From Gordionus sp. m RMFG-2023 (taxonomy: Eukaryota; Nematomorpha; Gordioida; Chordodea; Parachordodidae): a DNA stretch of 64,000 nt. Shown in pieces: positions 37,961 to 50,639 of the stretch (its first letter is position 1; each line of letters begins with the position of its first letter). The position numbers were made by a program, and so were the translations under genes. The notes under the pieces are model-generated. The model worked only from the letters and a program-made list of their open reading frames with translations. It did not search any database and had not been told where the DNA came from. The DNA is taken from contig NC_088775.1 of NCBI RefSeq assembly GCF_954871325.1, positions 8,285,561-8,349,560 of the forward strand, read 5' to 3'.

Positions 37961-40900
37961 ATGGAAATCAAAACAACCCCCAAAATACCAAAAAATTCAT
38001 CACAATATTCAACAAATTGGAAGTGCTTGTTAAAGGTTACTTATAAGTATATAATTTTAATTAAGTACATTTATAGAAAATTGAGAAAAATAGAAATCCT
38101 AGAACCATCAGAAAAAAATTTAAATCTAATAATCAACATTTTTTAGATAAGAAAGTTTTAAATACAGATTCTCATTTGTTAAAGTAAATACTCATTAAAT
38201 AATATTTAATGATTTAACTGAAGTACTAAATATATAGCAATAGATTGTGAATTTGTGGGAACTGGATATAATGGACAAGAAAATCATTTAGCCAGAGTGT
38301 CAATTGTTAATAAAAATGGTCAATGTATTTATGATACATTTGTAAAACCTAGAGAAAAAATTACAGATTTCCGATATGATATAACTGGAATGACATATAA
38401 GGATATGAATGAAGGTTAACAATTTTGAATTTATCATTTAGGATTAATTTAGGTAAATCCTTTAAAGTTGTACAAAAAGATGTGGCAGATATATTAAAGG
38501 ATAAAATATTAGTGGGCCATGCACTGAAGAATGACCTAAAAGTTTTATACCTAACTCATCCCAGAAGCAAAATACGTGACACTTCAAAACATAAATTCTT
38601 TTGTCAAGCAGTCAAGACAAAATATCCTTCTTTAAAAAAATTAGCAAAAATTTTTCTAGATACAAATATTCAAAATGGGATACATAATCCAGTAATTTTT
38701 TTCTAAAATTTATTTGCTCTATCTTTATAAACATTTTAATTACAATGACCATATTAACTAGTTATAGAGTTATGCTAATACTTAATTTTGTAAAATTTGT
38801 GAGTAAAAAATCTTTATAACCTTAAAGTTAAGGCAATTTTATTTCATGTATTTCAAAATTTTCATGTACCGGTCACTATATTTTTTGTCAGATATTAGCA
38901 TCTTAAAATTAGGATATTTAAATGGTTTGATTTAAGCTAATATTTAAAAATAGTTAACTCAATAATTAAAAGTAAAAATTATTGCATAAGCTTCAAAATT
39001 TCAGTAATTGAACAAAATCTTCATTTCATAAAATATTAAATTAACTATTTTAAAAAATTCACTTAAATCAAACCATTTAATAACACTACATATGTCTAAC
39101 CAAATTTTGATGAATATTCATCATAAAATTTTGCTTAGAAAGTGGAGTATTAGAAGATCAGGCAATAATTAATCATCTCTTAACCTTTTCGTGCCCAAAA
39201 TATCCCGTGAACAAAAAATTTTTTTTTCTTAAACTGAGTTAAACAAGACACAAATAACACATTTTCAACTTTTTTTATTTAAAAAAGTATATATATAGAA
39301 TTATTTAATGTTACCAATTGTCATCATTGGGATATTCATATGTAAAAAAATATAATTTATTTTGAATGATAAGAAATAAAACAATTGCGATTTTTATTTA
39401 AACATAAAGATATTTTACATTTTATACATTCAAATCTTGAATAACCATATTCGCAATACTTGCATCTGTGTCTACTAGCCGCTGATGGCCAATGCCCTGT
39501 TTTATCTAATCTGGGATTGGATGAAAACTATTCAACTTCCTTCCTTTTTTTCAATCTTCAACGTAGGTCTACCTTCTTTTCCATCATTTTCCTTTCCAAC
39601 CATCATCAATCCTTTAGCTATCTGAGTTTTAAATACTAAAAGGGATACATGTTAACTATTTTTCTGTTTCATGTGGCGTCTATAGAGCAACCATGAATTC
39701 ACTACACAGGAATCTAATAAATGAAAGAAAACTCGCATGTAAAAACGCTTCCATTTTATGTCAGTTCTGTAGAGTTCAATTAGCATATCATGGAGATCCA
39801 CCCCGCTTATACCCGTAATAGTCTTGAAATATGGCTGGAATTTTGACATTGATAAAAGATTTATCAGACACTGACCATCTTCTCGTTCGTGATATGGGAT
39901 GTATACCCATAAATGATGATATGGTGATAACCGATTTGTTATCAAACCATTTGCAAATTATAATATCATTAGAATCCACTTTATAATCATAGACCCTCTT
40001 CCTTTTTCCTTTAAGATTTTATCATCAACCAGATGACATTTCGATAATCGATTAGATCTAAGGGTCCCCGATATGATAAACCCATTATCTTTGAGCGCAG
40101 CTGCTAAATTATATGAAGAAAAAAAGTTATCCATGTAAATTTTATGATTTTTATGTGGGGGAACAGTTTCTAATAGTCGTATAACAATATCTCCACTAAT
40201 TCCCATCAAAGTTTTTTTTATATTTGTGGATTTTCTTAAATATATTTCGAAATCATATAGCATTCCAGACGATCCACATAAAGCGAAAATTTAATTCCCC
40301 ATTTATGCGGTTTTGTGCTAATTTATTTAAATTTATCTCCCTCTGGTATAATATACATTGAGGTCATCTAAAAATTATTTATAAAAATTTTAAAAAAAAG
40401 TGTTATAAAAACAATTCCCACTTTCTTAACTTTTTGCAAATATTATATTGACTTTATAAATGGAAAATAACATATATTTAATTCTTACTATATCATATTT
40501 TCAATATCTAATTATAAAAAATTTGTGAAAAAAATTACATTATAAAATCCCAATGTTACCAATTTGGATTTCCTTCAAAAAATCATATAAATAATAGTTA
40601 TTGTTAAATTTTTTTTACTAAATTTGAAATACTAGTAATAATCTATTATAAAAACATTATATAACTTTGATTTATATAGAATGGTTATCGATGTAAAAGA
40701 GTAAAAATTTAGGCGCGTAAAATACCTAACTTTGAACTTGTATTTTGATATAATAAAATAATGATTTTGTCAGGTTAATGATAAAATACGAAATAATAAA
40801 TATTAATTTGTAAATTCATGTGTCTAAGTAGCAACCCATTAGATTTTTAAATATAAAAATTAATTGATTAAAAATTTTGATGACAAATGATCTCGCTGCG

Positions 40901-41277
40901 CGCTAAAAGGGTTAAGATATATAATCCATTTTTTTTTAAAGTTGAATATTTTATAAGTTTTCTTAATATTGAACATATCTCTTTGTTACCTTCTTGATTC
41001 TTGCTAGCTTAAGGTTTTTTGATTTGATATTTAAAATACTTTATAAATTATATTGACCAAAAGTTCAATAATTAAATATATCTTATTATCATAGAAAGAT
41101 TTATATTTTATTAAATGACTTTCAACATGTGGTATTTAATTTAAAATATTCCTTTTATAACTTATTAATCTTAAGATTGAAGATGCTAAGACAGCAATGA
41201 TGCTATTTCTTTCAAGAAAAAAAGAATGGGAGAAAGAGTTACGTAATAAAAGATTTAAAAATAATATCAAGTCTTAG
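37961..41277 (+). CDS. REXO4: RNA exonuclease 4 (REXO4-like), five exons
   Basis: DEDDh 3'-5' exonuclease of the REXO4/ISG20 group; the family works in the nucleolus on rRNA precursors. Exons: 37961-38035, 38077-38183, 38224-38414, 38453-38691 and 41176-41277, giving 237 residues. The N-terminus keeps the family's SQYSTNWKCLLK box (human: FSQNWKALQEWL). The catalytic set is complete: Asp68 and Glu70 in AIDCEFVG, Asp152 in GHALKNDLKVL, and His202/Asp207 in HNPIEDA, the last pair being split by intron 4. It ends KKEWEKEL..., as the human protein does near its C-terminus. It is shorter than the human protein (422 aa) because the basic N-terminal region is reduced. Introns 1-3 are only 41, 40 and 38 bp. 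Intron 4 is 2484 bp and holds a piggyBac relic and a MITE. The start is the first ATG before the NWK box; an upstream exon cannot be excluded. It converges on mS22. Confidence 0.92.
38916..39088. mobile_element. Palindromic MITE family P, copy 5 (REXO4 intron 4)
   Basis: Decayed palindrome. AAATGGTTTGATTTAAGCTAA pairs with the complement of TTCACTTAAATCAAACCATTT, and a central TTAACTCAATAATT / AAAATATTAAATTAACT pair is also present. It is shorter than the intact ~215-bp copies because the loop is deleted. Confidence 0.65.
39184..40911 (-). mobile_element. piggyBac transposon relic in REXO4 intron 4
   Basis: TTAA target duplications lie at 39180-39183 and 40912-40915. The termini are CCTTTTCGTGCCC on the left and, on the complement of the right end, CCCTTTTAGCGCGC, which is the piggyBac-style end. 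Length is 1728 bp. The - strand transposase relic runs from about 40340 to 39425: KPHKWGIKF, then IYMDNFFSSYNLAAALKDNG with a catalytic Asp, FIISGTLRSNR, GVDLHDMLIELYRTDIKWK, FFHLLDSCVVNSWLLYRRH, and a C-terminal Cys-rich domain (RHRCKYCEYG, then CIKCKISLC). The N-terminal third is missing and at least two frameshifts break it. Confidence 0.92.
39652..40340 (-). pseudogene. piggyBac transposase (DDE_Tnp_1_7) pseudogene
   Basis: Three overlapping frames on the - strand together cover the catalytic core: 40263-39958 carries MDNFFSSYNL, 39979-39788 carries the ICKWFDNKSV segment and 39945-39652 carries GVDLHDMLIELYR to the C-terminal helix. The family protein is about 500-600 residues. Here the N-terminal region upstream of KPHKWG is not found, so this is a truncated, frameshifted copy. 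It lies antisense to its host gene REXO4. Confidence 0.9.
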
Positions 41278-41492
41278 AACCACTCATAATCAGGAAAAAA
41301 AAATTAATATCTGAACAACTGACCATTAAAACTATTCCATTCATTTTTTTCGAAAATATGATAAAATTCGATATTATAAAATTATTATAATTTATATTGA
41401 TATAAAATTTACAACATTTTATATTTCGCAAATATTTTCACAACAAAATTCATATTTTTAAAAAAAATATAAACTATAAGTAGAACCAAAAG

Positions 41493-44400
41493 TTATAATT
41501 GCCTTTGATTCTCAAGATCATCTTCGGTGTTTAATAAAACTTTTATTATGTCAGTCAGTTCTCTCAATTTGATATCATCTTTCCCGATTACCTTGTGGAG
41601 CGATTTATTGTCCCTGCGTTTTTTCACGTAATTTAAAATTTGAAATAAAAGAGGTTCTGTATCATCATTCTCTAGTAATCGAGTATTTAGAGTTAAATCT
41701 TGGTCATTTTCTATGGGACAACTATTAATTGTCGAAATATTATTATCACTTTTGGTTTTATTAAATGTAGAATATAATTGTTCTTGGGCGATATCATATA
41801 GCTGGACAGTAAGGTAAGACGCCTTTATAGCAGCGTTAGATGGTTTTAGTGAAATACTCTCAAGTTTTGTGTCCAGATTATCATAGCTTGTTGGCGTTTT
41901 ACCCATATCTTTCAAGATATACAACAATATGTCGTCCACGTTGCCCCTGAGCGCGCAATATAAAACACAGGTGCCAAAATAACGGGTGGATCTTATGGTT
42001 TCCAATTTGGAGTGGAGGATTAGGTGATCGAAGACTCTGAACATGTGTTTAAGGTAGTCCGGATGGTCAGGTTCGAATTGGACTATGATTCTGTTTAGTA
42101 CGAATATATGTCTACCCTTTTCCAGGGCGTCCTATGTAAAATAAAATAAAGAGGAAAAATATATATGATTTGCAAAGAATCAAGACAACTCGAATTTTCC
42201 AAAATATCTTATACGCCTAAATTTTAGTGGTCCTGCCACCTAAACTGGCATGGAAACTTTTGAAAGGGTTCATTTAAAGATATTTTTCACAAGTTGTCTG
42301 ACCCGAAAATTCCCTCCCCAATATGCAGGAAATTTTTATTCAAAATATAATTACACTTTTCTTATTAGATGATACTTTATTTTAAAATGGGATATATGCA
42401 CTATTGAATTAAAACACAAATAAGGATATATTAAAAAATAAAATTAAAAAAAAAATATATATAAATCTATAAAGAAAAACCAAAAAGAACTAAGAGAAAA
42501 AAAATATTTAAAAAAGGGTACATATCACCCTAGATAAGAGTGAATATTTAAAAAATTGAAAACGAAGGTAAAATTTTTCATTGGGGTCCCCTGAGACCTC
42601 TCATTTTTTTCCTATGATCTTTAATGAAATTGAGAGCCTCACTTCCAAACATGCCTAGGGTCTTGGTAACGATTTTGAACACAGTGTTGGTGAGGCCAGC
42701 GTATTTGTTTTTTTAGGATTTAAGTTTTTCGATGGCAGAATATGAGAGGTTGGACTTTGCTGCAAAATTTTACACATTTTTATAAAGTAAAATTTACTAA
42801 TTGCTATTCTTATAATAGATTAATTCGAGTTATCATTTTATTCAGATAAAGGAAGTGAAAACATCATTGTCTATGTTAGTTTTAAGGCCGAGCTTAAGAC
42901 TCGCAAGGCTTTATGAAATCAATAATTCCATATTTTTTATGCCAATTTTCGATATAATGCTTAAGTTTGATTTTTAGGAGTAAAATAATATATATTTTTT
43001 AATGCGTGTTATCTTTGAGGGTGGGACATATTTATAATTTTTTTATTACTTATTGTCAAATAAGGATTATAAGGAATAGAAAAATTGAGAATTTTTAGTG
43101 CCAACCAAAACCAAAGTTTTATTGAAAAAAATAAAAACAAATTAGAAATCATCCTTAAAAATTTTAAGTTTTTATATCAACTCTTATTTATTTCTGGTTA
43201 ATTATCACTGAAATTTTTATCTCAATTAAATAAGAATTCAAGTAAAAATAGTTTCTTTTATGGACGTTATTACTTCCTACCTAATTATATTACCAAAATT
43301 ATAAATTAGATATCAACCATTAATCGTTTTTCATAAAAAATTAAATAGATTTAAGAAAAGGGATTATAATTAATTATAACTATTAGCAGCGTTTACTTGA
43401 CAGGATTTTCACTGGATGCAAAGCCCCTTCAAAAATCTGTGCCTACCCCCCTAAAATTTCCGCCGCCTTCGGCGACGGTGTCTCTCTATTATTATTTTCA
43501 TTTTTTTAATTTATTGATACACTTTTCAGAGAATTAATAAAATAACTTAAATTAATCTATCTCTACTACCAACTATCGATATTTTGTGAATATAAAGAAT
43601 TTATTTTTTAGATAATAAATTCAATTAAAAGCTCCATTATTTACAATAAATTATTAAGGCATTATGAGCTTGCTAAAATATCTAAACCTTTTAAATTACA
43701 AGGATAGCAGAAAGTTTTATGTGGAAAACAATGTGTATGATTGTTTGCAATATATAGATTTGGTCGATGAATTGTATTATAATAATAGTATTAATTTTTA
43801 CAGCAATAAATTTTGTCCTATTTGATCTCAAAATTTAATAGATAACCCCCCATAAAATTTATCATACCTCCATTAAAGCAGCCTACCCTATCAAAAAAAT
43901 AAGATGCAAACTGTTCCTACCCCTCCCACTCATGTAGACGCTGGCTATTAGTCACAAATGATGTGCCTAAAAAATTAATTCCTTCATTTTTAAAATGAAA
44001 TTAATTAGATTTACTAATTACATTGGGTCTGTAATTATCGAGTTAATTATATATTTAAAAATTACTACTCAACCTTGTTTTACATATCTATAAAATATTA
44101 AAACCTGTTATAGTAGTTTAAATTGAAAATAACGAATAATGTTACACTTATTAAAAAGTAATGTGGCGCGTTTTATTTTTTTTAAAGTAACGAGTAAGTT
44201 AATTACCTTTTCCCCGACTATGATGTAAAAGTAACGACGTTAATAAAATTGAATAGTGTAAAATTAAAGAGGAAGTCAGAACTATTCTTAAATATTATAT
44301 ACCATCTATCTATACTCAACACTAATGTTAAAGTTTTTACGACTCCGAAATCTAGGTGGAATCGTAAAATAAGACTTTACTGAGTGGCTCAATGAACCAG

Positions 44401-47308
44401 ATGCGTTTGTTACAAGTTGGCTTGATGAGTCGAAAATTTATCTTGAATCGGCCTGCTATTATTATTTCAATGAGGAAAATTTATAAAAATTTTAACCCCC
44501 CCCCCCCCCCCCCCATCGGTTTGGGTCAAATTAAATTTTTTAAAATTTGAAATTCAAGTATTTATGTGTAATGTTGTAGATATATGACTATACTATTATT
44601 ACCCTATCCAAGAAATAATCACGCTGACTCATATTGCTTGTTTAACCACATATTCTGAATTTGACTAAAATAGCTAAATCAACCTCTTAGCCATTTAACA
44701 AACACCATGTCGACGCCAAAAAAATGATATCATCATTTTACAACAACAACACTATGTCGACACCAAAAAATGTTCTCATAAGAATCTATGAGCTACAGAA
44801 AAATTACTACTTTCTGCCTAAATTTAAAAAATAAGTATATTATTGTAAATAAATTATAGAAAACAAATCTTGCAATATACAATAAGTTATAAAAAATAAG
44901 TGTTAATTTTATTCATGCAGAGGATCTTTGCACTTGAGTTTGCTTTTCTCATAATATATTTGTAATCCATTTTTAATGTTTATACTATATAATTGAGTCC
45001 CTTTTGTTATCTTTAAACTCTTATTTACCATTGGTGTTAGATATTTTATGTGTAAACTATGGATCTGCAGGGCCTGGCCCTTTAAGAATTTTTGCACAGC
45101 CCAGTAAATTACATTTCATTTTAATTTGTCTAGCATGGTCTATTAAAATTATTTAAAAATTTTTTGGCCATCACATTTTAATATCTAATTATTTTTCAGG
45201 GTAAATTAAGGCTCTTATAACTAGTGTTGTTAAATGGCTTGTTTTGAGCTGATTTTTAAAAACGGCTAATTCAATATTTTATCCAAAAAAATATTATGTA
45301 AGCCTCAAGATTTTGCTCATAAAGTGGCAAAAAGGTTTGAAAAGAAATCTCAAGGTTAAGATAATATATCTCTGCTAAAATAATGAGTTAGCCATTTTTA
45401 ATAATCGACTCAAATCCAGCCATTTAACAACACTACTTATAACTCTTCTATGTTTATGTATTTCTACAAAAATAATATTATAAATTTATTCTGTTTGATA
45501 TCTGTATTGTCTATGTGTAATTGAATTATATTATAAATAACTTGTTAATTATGAATTTACTATACTATTTATAGATTCAATATTATATTTAGACACCACT
45601 TAAAATACAAATAATTAAGCATATTGCAATTTATTTTAAAATAGTATTAATCAAAATATTAGTTTAAAAATGTATTTAATGCCTAGACTACCCTATTAAA
45701 ATTTATAAAAAATCAAAAATTTGTGAGGCCTTGCCTGATTTTTTTGGTATAAATTGTTCAGCCTGAACTTAAAAAAAATTATGCACAATTACTTAGCCCA
45801 CTTATTTTTTTAAATTTGCCTGACCCATTGCAACATCAAACTAGTGTTGTTAATGTTTTGAGCCAATTTTTAAAAATGGCTAACTCAATATTTTAGCCAG
45901 AAAAATATTGCCTAAGCCTCAAGATTTCGCTAATAGATGTCCAAACCTTTGTTTCTTCTACAAGCAAAATCTTCAGGCTTGCGTAATACTATTTTGGATG
46001 AAATATTGAATTAGCCGTTTTTAGAAATCGGCTCAAAACAAGTCGTTTAACAACACTCCATCAAACAGCAACCTAATTCAGATTATCAAAAAAAAAGAGT
46101 AATAGCATGAGCTACACAATATATCACCATGATGGTAAAAGGAAGTTTGGAAGAAAACAATATAAGAATCCTGTTAAATAAATAGGCACTAAAAATAAAT
46201 TACATATATATATATATCACAGAAACAAAGTAAGTCCTAAGACCCCTAAGCAAAAATCAACATTATTTTTTTAATTATATAATAATAGACCCAGTAGCTC
46301 ATATTATATGGGAATCATTTAATTTACCTTTTCTGACTAGATATGACTTCCAATTATTTGTAACCATAATGAAGAATAAAATTATTAAAATCTATAACTT
46401 TAAGCCTAATGCATATTTTACTTTTCAAATAAATTTTAAAAAATATTAAGAGGGCTAGTTGGATTAAATGAAATAAGATTAGGCTGACCATAATATTTTA
46501 AAATAAAATGTCTATAAAAAAATATCTAAAAATTATAGATATAATAAAAATCTTAAACAATTTAAATGTTATGATAGCATTGGCACAGGTATTATATTAT
46601 CTCATAAAAATAAATATATAAACTTGAAAATATTCTTCATCAAACATTTTGGGTACTCTCAATTCTCTTTTTTCTTTTGGAAAATAAATTTGATTCATGT
46701 GATCTCTTTCCTTAGTTAAATATATAAGGTATCTATATTGAAATAAACTTATACTCACTTCCCATGTTGCTTTTCTCAGGATACCATTAGGTTCTCTAAC
46801 CACAATAAATCTTTCTCTATCATTAATTCCAAAGGTAATATCTGTAAAAACATAATTTGCAGTGTCAAAATCTTTAATTTGAATATTTTCTTCTAAAATC
46901 CCCTTTTAACTTTAAATAGAATTAATAACTTAATGTAATATTTACTTTTATGGGTTTTCGTGGGGCTAATATTGGTGGTGATTGTAATTTATGTAGGGCT
47001 CTAACTTTAGCATCATCAATTAATGGCGCTAATTCTTCATTTGTCATTAGTTTAATTGTTGATAATTCAACCTTCTGTTTTATAGGTTGAAAGACTTTGC
47101 TTACATCTAGAATTTCTTTGTTAATATTTAGTATGATGTTTTGAACATTCGATGATAAAAATATTTCCCCAATATCAATATTTTCAAATAAAGGAATAAA
47201 ATCTTTAAGTTTAAATTCATTTGCAACAAGTTGTGACAGACAAATGACATTATTATAATGATAATACTTATTTGATAATGAACGAAATTTGAAAAAATAT
47301 TTCAGCAT
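41493..47308 (-). CDS. MRPS22: Mitochondrial ribosomal protein mS22, four exons
   Basis: Component of the small subunit of the mitochondrial ribosome. Exons in coding order: 47308-46946, 46902-46759, 46710-46624 and 42131-41493, all split between codons, giving 410 residues (human: 360). The N-terminus [17 protein letters not shown] is basic/aromatic, as for a mitochondrial targeting peptide. Conserved blocks: [20 protein letters not shown] (human [22 protein letters not shown]); [33 protein letters not shown] then [20 protein letters not shown]; a junction giving [18 protein letters not shown], which aligns with human without a gap; IIVQFEPD; and [11 protein letters not shown]. The C-terminal ~60 residues are longer and not conserved. 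Introns are 43, 48 and 4492 bp. The 48-bp intron is a multiple of three without a stop. It converges on REXO4. Confidence 0.93.
43388..43942. mobile_element. ~555-bp inverted-end element (mS22 intron 3)
   Basis: The left end AGCGTTTACTTGACAGGATT and the complement of the right end, AGCGTCTACATGAGTGGG, are imperfect inverted repeats. Both ends are followed inwards by C-rich blocks (CCTACCCCCC on the left, CCTACCCCTCCC on the right). It has no coding potential and is probably a non-autonomous DNA transposon. Confidence 0.5.
44493..44513. repeat. Poly-C run
   Basis: An uninterrupted run of about 20 C followed by ATCGG in otherwise A+T-rich intron sequence. Similar but shorter C/G runs occur near 15566, 24173, 25245, 49013 and 54489. 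Confidence 0.9.
45222..45435. mobile_element. Palindromic MITE family P, copy 6 (mS22 intron 3)
   Basis: Full-length copy, TAGTGTTGTTAAATGGCTTG to CCATTTAACAACACTA, with TA at each edge. Central AAAAAGGTTTGAAAAG loop. Confidence 0.85.
45842..46057. mobile_element. Palindromic MITE family P, copy 7 (mS22 intron 3)
   Basis: Full-length copy about 400 bp from copy 6 in the same intron. Arms AGCCTCAAGATTTCGCTAAT and AGCAAAATCTTCAGGCTTG pair around ATGTCCAAACCTTTG. Confidence 0.85.
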
Positions 47309-48549
47309 GATATTATGAATGAATGTTAAAAGATTTCAGTAAATTTATCTAAAATATGTGAGCAAATACTATTTATATTTTTAATAAAGAAGAGATGTAT
47401 TGGCCTTGGGTGGCTATGTTTTTGCAATAAAGAATATACATACATGAGATAATTTTTGCTTCTTGATTATATTATAAAAGTTCTATATATTCTCATCATT
47501 GTTAAAATTAAGAATTTACCTGTTATTTTTAAAAATAATTTACTTATAAATTTAATATGGTTTTTTTGGATACTTATTTTGTAGGATTAATTGATAGTAG
47601 AGTATAAACTTTGAATGGAAGTGGATATCTAAAAACTATAATACACTCATTATTTATATAGCATTTCATTGCGAATCATAAAATAATTATCCTCAAATAG
47701 AATTTTATGCTTATATATTTCAGAGCAGGGACAAAGATCCTGGTTTAATAATTATTTCCAGTTCACTTTCCCGGAAAGATCTTTCCATGTCCATGGTGTA
47801 TTTCTTTTGAATTTAAAACAGACACTTTCTTCCAACTATCCATTATTGTACTTTTTCCCCCACATTGCATTTATTTATGAGTTATTTAGGCATTCTACAA
47901 ATCATGTAATTTACTGATACATATTTTCATATCTGCATAAATAAAATATATCAATTATTATATGATTTAATAATTTTTTAAAGCTAAGATACATATATAT
48001 ATATATACATACTAGAATTTTTAATGTAAATTAATATATGGTTGGTGTAATCTAGAATGTTTTATTAATAATTTATTTGAAATCTAATAATCTATTTAAA
48101 TTATCTACTATATTACCTTGTTAATAAATTAAAATAATTATTAAATAAAAATTGCTAGCATCTATGAATTATTGCACTAAAATTTAATTTTCTGGCATCC
48201 CCTTCCCTTCTCCTAATATCTTTTACTTATGGGTTTAAAATATCCTATGTCTTAATGGCTATCATTACTATATTAAATATAAGATTGACATTATTTTATG
48301 ATTAATTAATAATAATTCCTTAATATCTTTTTATTCCATGTATTATATTATAATTTAATCAAGTTCCATAAATAAAAGATGTATATATATATATATACAC
48401 TAATTCCTAATTAATTTTTTTTAATTGTAATGATTTTTTTAAATAATATTTCATATAATTGTTGATATTAAAATTTATATTTTATAAAAATAGTTAATTA
48501 TGATCTAAAATCTTTAATAGCCATATTAAATTTATTTTATAGTTTATCA

Positions 48550-48795
48550 GACCGGCAGGACTGGGTACATAGGCTGGGCTATATTTTAATATTTTTAATA
48601 TACCTGGGCTGGGCCCTAAAAATTTGATTTTTAAATACCCAGACTAGGCTAAAAATTATTTTTAACCAAATATTTTAAATCACCATTATTATCTATAAAA
48701 ATTAATAATAAATTTTAAGAAATAAACCAGGCCTGAAATTTTTTTAAAAAAAACTGGGTTGGGCTGGGCTGGGTCTAAAAATATAAAACTTAAAT
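48550..48795. repeat. GGGCTGGG-rich repeat
   Basis: Contains GGCTGGGCTATATTTTAATA, CTGGGCTGGGCCC and, at the far end, GGGTTGGGCTGGGCTGGG, with a run of complement-like CCCAG motifs between them. It looks like a dispersed element with GC-rich ends and an A+T-rich interior. A related patch is at 20785-20935, and fainter ones are near 45065 and 45725. Confidence 0.45.
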
Positions 48796-50639
48796 CTGGA
48801 CTTAATCATGCAAATGATACATATACCGGTATATGGGAATTTATATACTAAATTTGTTTGTTCTATTTTATATAAGTCATTTTTACAATCTATGATTTTT
48901 TAAAAAGTTTGTTAAATCTTATTTCAAATTAATATAAAAATATAATGATTAATAGAAATGGAAATATTACAGCTTGAAATGTGAGTTTGGCATACCTCAT
49001 TGAGAATTTATACCCCCCCCCCCCTTATGAATTTAAGGATTATATTTATAAAACAAGGGTCCTAAACATTCCAGGAGCACTATTTTCAAGAAATTAGAGT
49101 TGGTTGGGAATATTTTATAAAAAAAATGGCAGAGATTCTAATATTTTTTGTCCTTATGAAATAAAATCCAGTATATTAGTATACATCAAATATCATTTTT
49201 AATTTCAAATAACTTAATAGAGGTTTCTACTAATATACTGAACTGGTATATAGATCAGAGCAAAAAAAATGTCCCTGCACTTTTCTTCCAAAGTTCATAA
49301 GATATAAATACCTACTCTTGGTTTCTGCTCCTTCAATCAAATTTTTTAATCTCAGAAAATTTTTTGCAACTTTCTATTAACTCACTTTTATAGACAGAGT
49401 GATTTTTTTTTATCATTTATAATTCTTTCCAGGAAAAAAAAACACTGTAAAAGCAGTGCTTGCATGGAAAATGCTAATTCTTTAGTTACTCTAACCAATA
49501 TTTTTATATCTTCAGTCATAATTCAATTCCAAAATATATAGATATATTTTGCCTAATATACAAATAACCAAATCTTTATTTTTTTTAACATATTTTAATC
49601 CAAAATTAAAATTATTTAAATTTCTATTTTCTTAAGTAAAGTTAGCAAGGGTGAAAATAAGATTAACGAAATATAGAATAGGGGATAAAAATATCAGGAT
49701 ATTTTTTTCACAATATAGTACACTTAACGCTAGACCCATTTTATCACTACAAAATGTTGTATTTTTTTTTACATTTGAAAAAAATATTTTAAAATTAGCT
49801 TATTTTTTTAACAAGAGTTGTTTAATTAATTAAATATTTCTATTGTTAAAATTTTTTAATGAATAAAATAATATATTTTTTTGTTTAAATCATGTCTTAA
49901 TATTATAACACATAAACAATCAATTCTATACCTTATGAATTGAAACTATTATTACTCTTGAAATGTTGTTTAATATTTTAACGAAAACGGATATAAATTA
50001 TGTATAATATAGAATTTGTTAATTTCTCTTACAAATTTATATATGTTTTAATTGAATATATTCCCTGTGGCATTTATAAATAGATATATAGAGCAAAATA
50101 AAAGGCTATTCCAATTTAATATAACCTAATATTATATTTTATATAATTAGGTTGCTACATCCTAGCATTCTACTTTGAGTTTTTTTTTTCATTGGCGGCC
50201 TAAAATTGTAATGCAAAGAGTAGTTATGATTACCAGATCACAAATTTAACTCTAGGTTCAGGGCCTCCTTAGTATTTCCATAAAATTTTGAGTTAACCTC
50301 GGAAGTTCTAAAGAGAAATTATATTGAAAAATTGTTCCTTATAAATATAAAATCTTAACGAAAACATTTAAAAGGCCCATTTTTTAAAGCCTAAAAAAAT
50401 AGCGTTTTATTATATTAATTACAATTTGGTTTATGACAGTCTGATCATTATAAAGTTCGTCTTGGAATATTTATTTTTTAAACCCGGTTCAACGTAAAAA
50501 TATAAATTTTTAAAAATTTATCACTATAAATAAATATAAAAAAAATTGCTTACTAGTTATTCCTAGAGAATATTCCAGCTATTTTTTTAAAACGATTATT
50601 ACTTATTTTGTACATCTAAAGTGTGTTCAGAACTGGGCA

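Noticed and set aside
44909-45097. 62-residue - strand frame within mS22 intron 3
   Set aside because: It looks mildly protein-like ([20 protein letters not shown]), but the mS22 alignment is continuous from exon 3 to exon 4 without it, and it matches no family that I know.
49651-49833. 60-residue + strand frame
   Set aside because: Low complexity (Phe/Lys/Asn) with no homologue recognised and no splice partner.
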